Shown in pieces: positions 63,243 to 64,000 of a DNA stretch of 64,000 nucleotides. Numbering within the stretch: position 1 is the stretch's first letter; the number at the start of each line of letters is the position of its first letter. The translations under genes and the position numbers were made by a program. This stretch comes from Arenibacter sp. P308M17 (lineage in GTDB: Bacteria > Bacteroidota > Bacteroidia > Flavobacteriales > Flavobacteriaceae), in the NCBI RefSeq assembly GCF_003426735.1, contig NZ_QVON01000007.1, positions 62,001 to 126,000 of the forward strand, in the 5' to 3' direction. Under the pieces are notes generated by a model. It worked only from the letters and a program-made list of their open reading frames with translations. It did not search any database and was not told where the DNA came from.

Positions 63243-64000
63243 TTATTGCTTTCCTTCCTTCTGATGCTTTAAAGCGGCTTTTATAAACCCTACGAACAAT
63301 GGGTGCGGATTGTCTACCGTACTCTTGTATTCTGGGTGATATTGAACCCCAATAAACCAAGGATGGGCAGGAATTTCTACTATTTCCACTAATCCGGTTT
63401 CATTGTTTATTCCGGAAGCGACCAGTCCGGCCTTCTCCAATTGTTCTTTATAATTGTTGTTAAACTCATAACGATGACGGTGGCGCTCTGAAATTTCGGA
63501 TGCCCCGTGATAGATCTTTTGTACCAGACTGCCCTTTTCCAAACGACAGTCCCAAGCTCCCAATCTCATAGTACCTCCCTTGTTGACAATATTCTTCTGC
63601 TCCTCCATAATACTGATTACGGGATCAGGAGTATTTTCATCCATCTCGGTGGAATTCGCTTTTTTAAGATCAAGTACATTTCTGGAATACTCTATTACTG
63701 CCATTTGCATCCCCAAACATATGCCCAAAAATGGTATCTTATTTTCACGGGCAAATTGCACCGCCTTAATTTTCCCTTCTATTCCCCTTTCACCAAAGCC
63801 TGGTGCTACCAAGATACCGTCAAGACCTTGCATCTTCTTTTCAATATTCTTGACGGAAAGATGTTCGGAATGAATGGATATAACCTTTACTTTTACATGG
63901 TTCACCGATCCGGCATGGATAAAGGATTCCAGAATGGATTTATAGGAATCCTGCAATTCCACATACTTCCCAATGAGACCTACGGTAACTTCATTTTTTG
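63243..64000 (-). CDS. pyrG: CTP synthase, C-terminal part (runs off the window)
   Basis: The open frame continues to the window edge (VTVGLIGKYVELQDSYKS), so this is the 3' part of pyrG, mainly the class I glutamine amidotransferase domain. The nucleophile Cys lies in FLGICLGMQ and the His-Glu pair in VQYHPEYKS. CTP synthase makes CTP from UTP and glutamine. The synthetase domain lies outside the window. Downstream comes yidC, a frequent pyrG-yidC order in Bacteroidota. Confidence 0.95.
   Translation of the reverse strand, partial: KNEVTVGLIGKYVELQDSYKSILESFIHAGSVNHVKVKVISIHSEHLSVKNIEKKMQGLDGILVAPGFGERGIEGKIKAVQFARENKIPFLGICLGMQMAVIEYSRNVLDLKKANSTEMDENTPDPVISIMEEQKNIVNKGGTMRLGAWDCRLEKGSLVQKIYHGASEISERHRHRYEFNNNYKEQLEKAGLVASGINNETGLVEIVEIPAHPWFIGVQYHPEYKSTVDNPHPLFVGFIKAALKHQKEGKQ

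Overview
The window is about 40% GC and reads as a chromosome segment of a marine member of the Flavobacteriaceae (Bacteroidota). Supporting signs are a subtilase with a type IX secretion C-terminal domain, lipoproteins with short signal peptides, promoters of the Bacteroidota type (TTTG, about 17-19 nt, TAnnTTTG), an AroQ/XerD divergent pair, a UMF1-type MFS transporter, DUF2807/DUF4097 surface proteins and a large secreted ThuA/sugar-dehydrogenase fusion. The genus cannot be fixed from the sequence alone. No rRNA, tRNA, CRISPR array or intact insertion sequence was seen.

Layout. 1-3.1 kb (minus): eboD, eboC and eboB of the ebo cluster. 3.3-10.9 kb: three secreted genes for oxidation or processing of sugar derivatives (ThuA-dehydrogenase-PKD-cytochrome c fusion, DUF1080 protein, beta-propeller cytochrome c protein), separating eboB-D from eboA at 11-11.9 kb. 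12-19.3 kb: miaE, ppk1-sixA, pdxH, rnz, a small conserved protein, pyrB and pyrR. 19.8-26.4 kb: rpsA, a BON/LysM-like protein, cmk and lon. 26.6-29.5 kb: an ECF sigma factor, an anti-sigma-like protein and two repetitive beta-helix exported proteins. 30.2-35.3 kb: an orphan DUF6364-type antitoxin, an MFS transporter, an M48 peptidase and a GH31 glucosidase. 35.4-37.3 kb: glgB. 37.5-43.9 kb: a collagen-like lipoprotein, msrB, lpdA, DUF3817, aroQ, xerD and an NDH-2-like dehydrogenase. 44.4-48.9 kb: a second ECF sigma factor with a four-TM partner, an acyltransferase, a CoA-type NUDIX hydrolase, a cyclophilin and a TRIC channel. 48.9-55.9 kb: RDD and SpoIIM genes facing away from each other, then a run of overlapping genes ending in MoxR and DUF58. 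55.9-64 kb: YfiM-like, DUF2007, an mnmA-subtilase-nitronate monooxygenase operon, yidC and the 3' part of pyrG.

The genes are mostly core metabolism and translation with compact operons. The unusual material is (a) the secreted sugar-oxidation block between eboA and eboBCD, and (b) an intergenic repeat landscape: a composite module in at least four copies, GC-rich hairpin units, a 163-bp MITE-like element with perfect 20-bp terminal inverted repeats upstream of the cyclophilin gene, a 230-bp imperfect inverted-repeat element between lon and cmk, and a perfect 26-bp hairpin next to the MFS gene.
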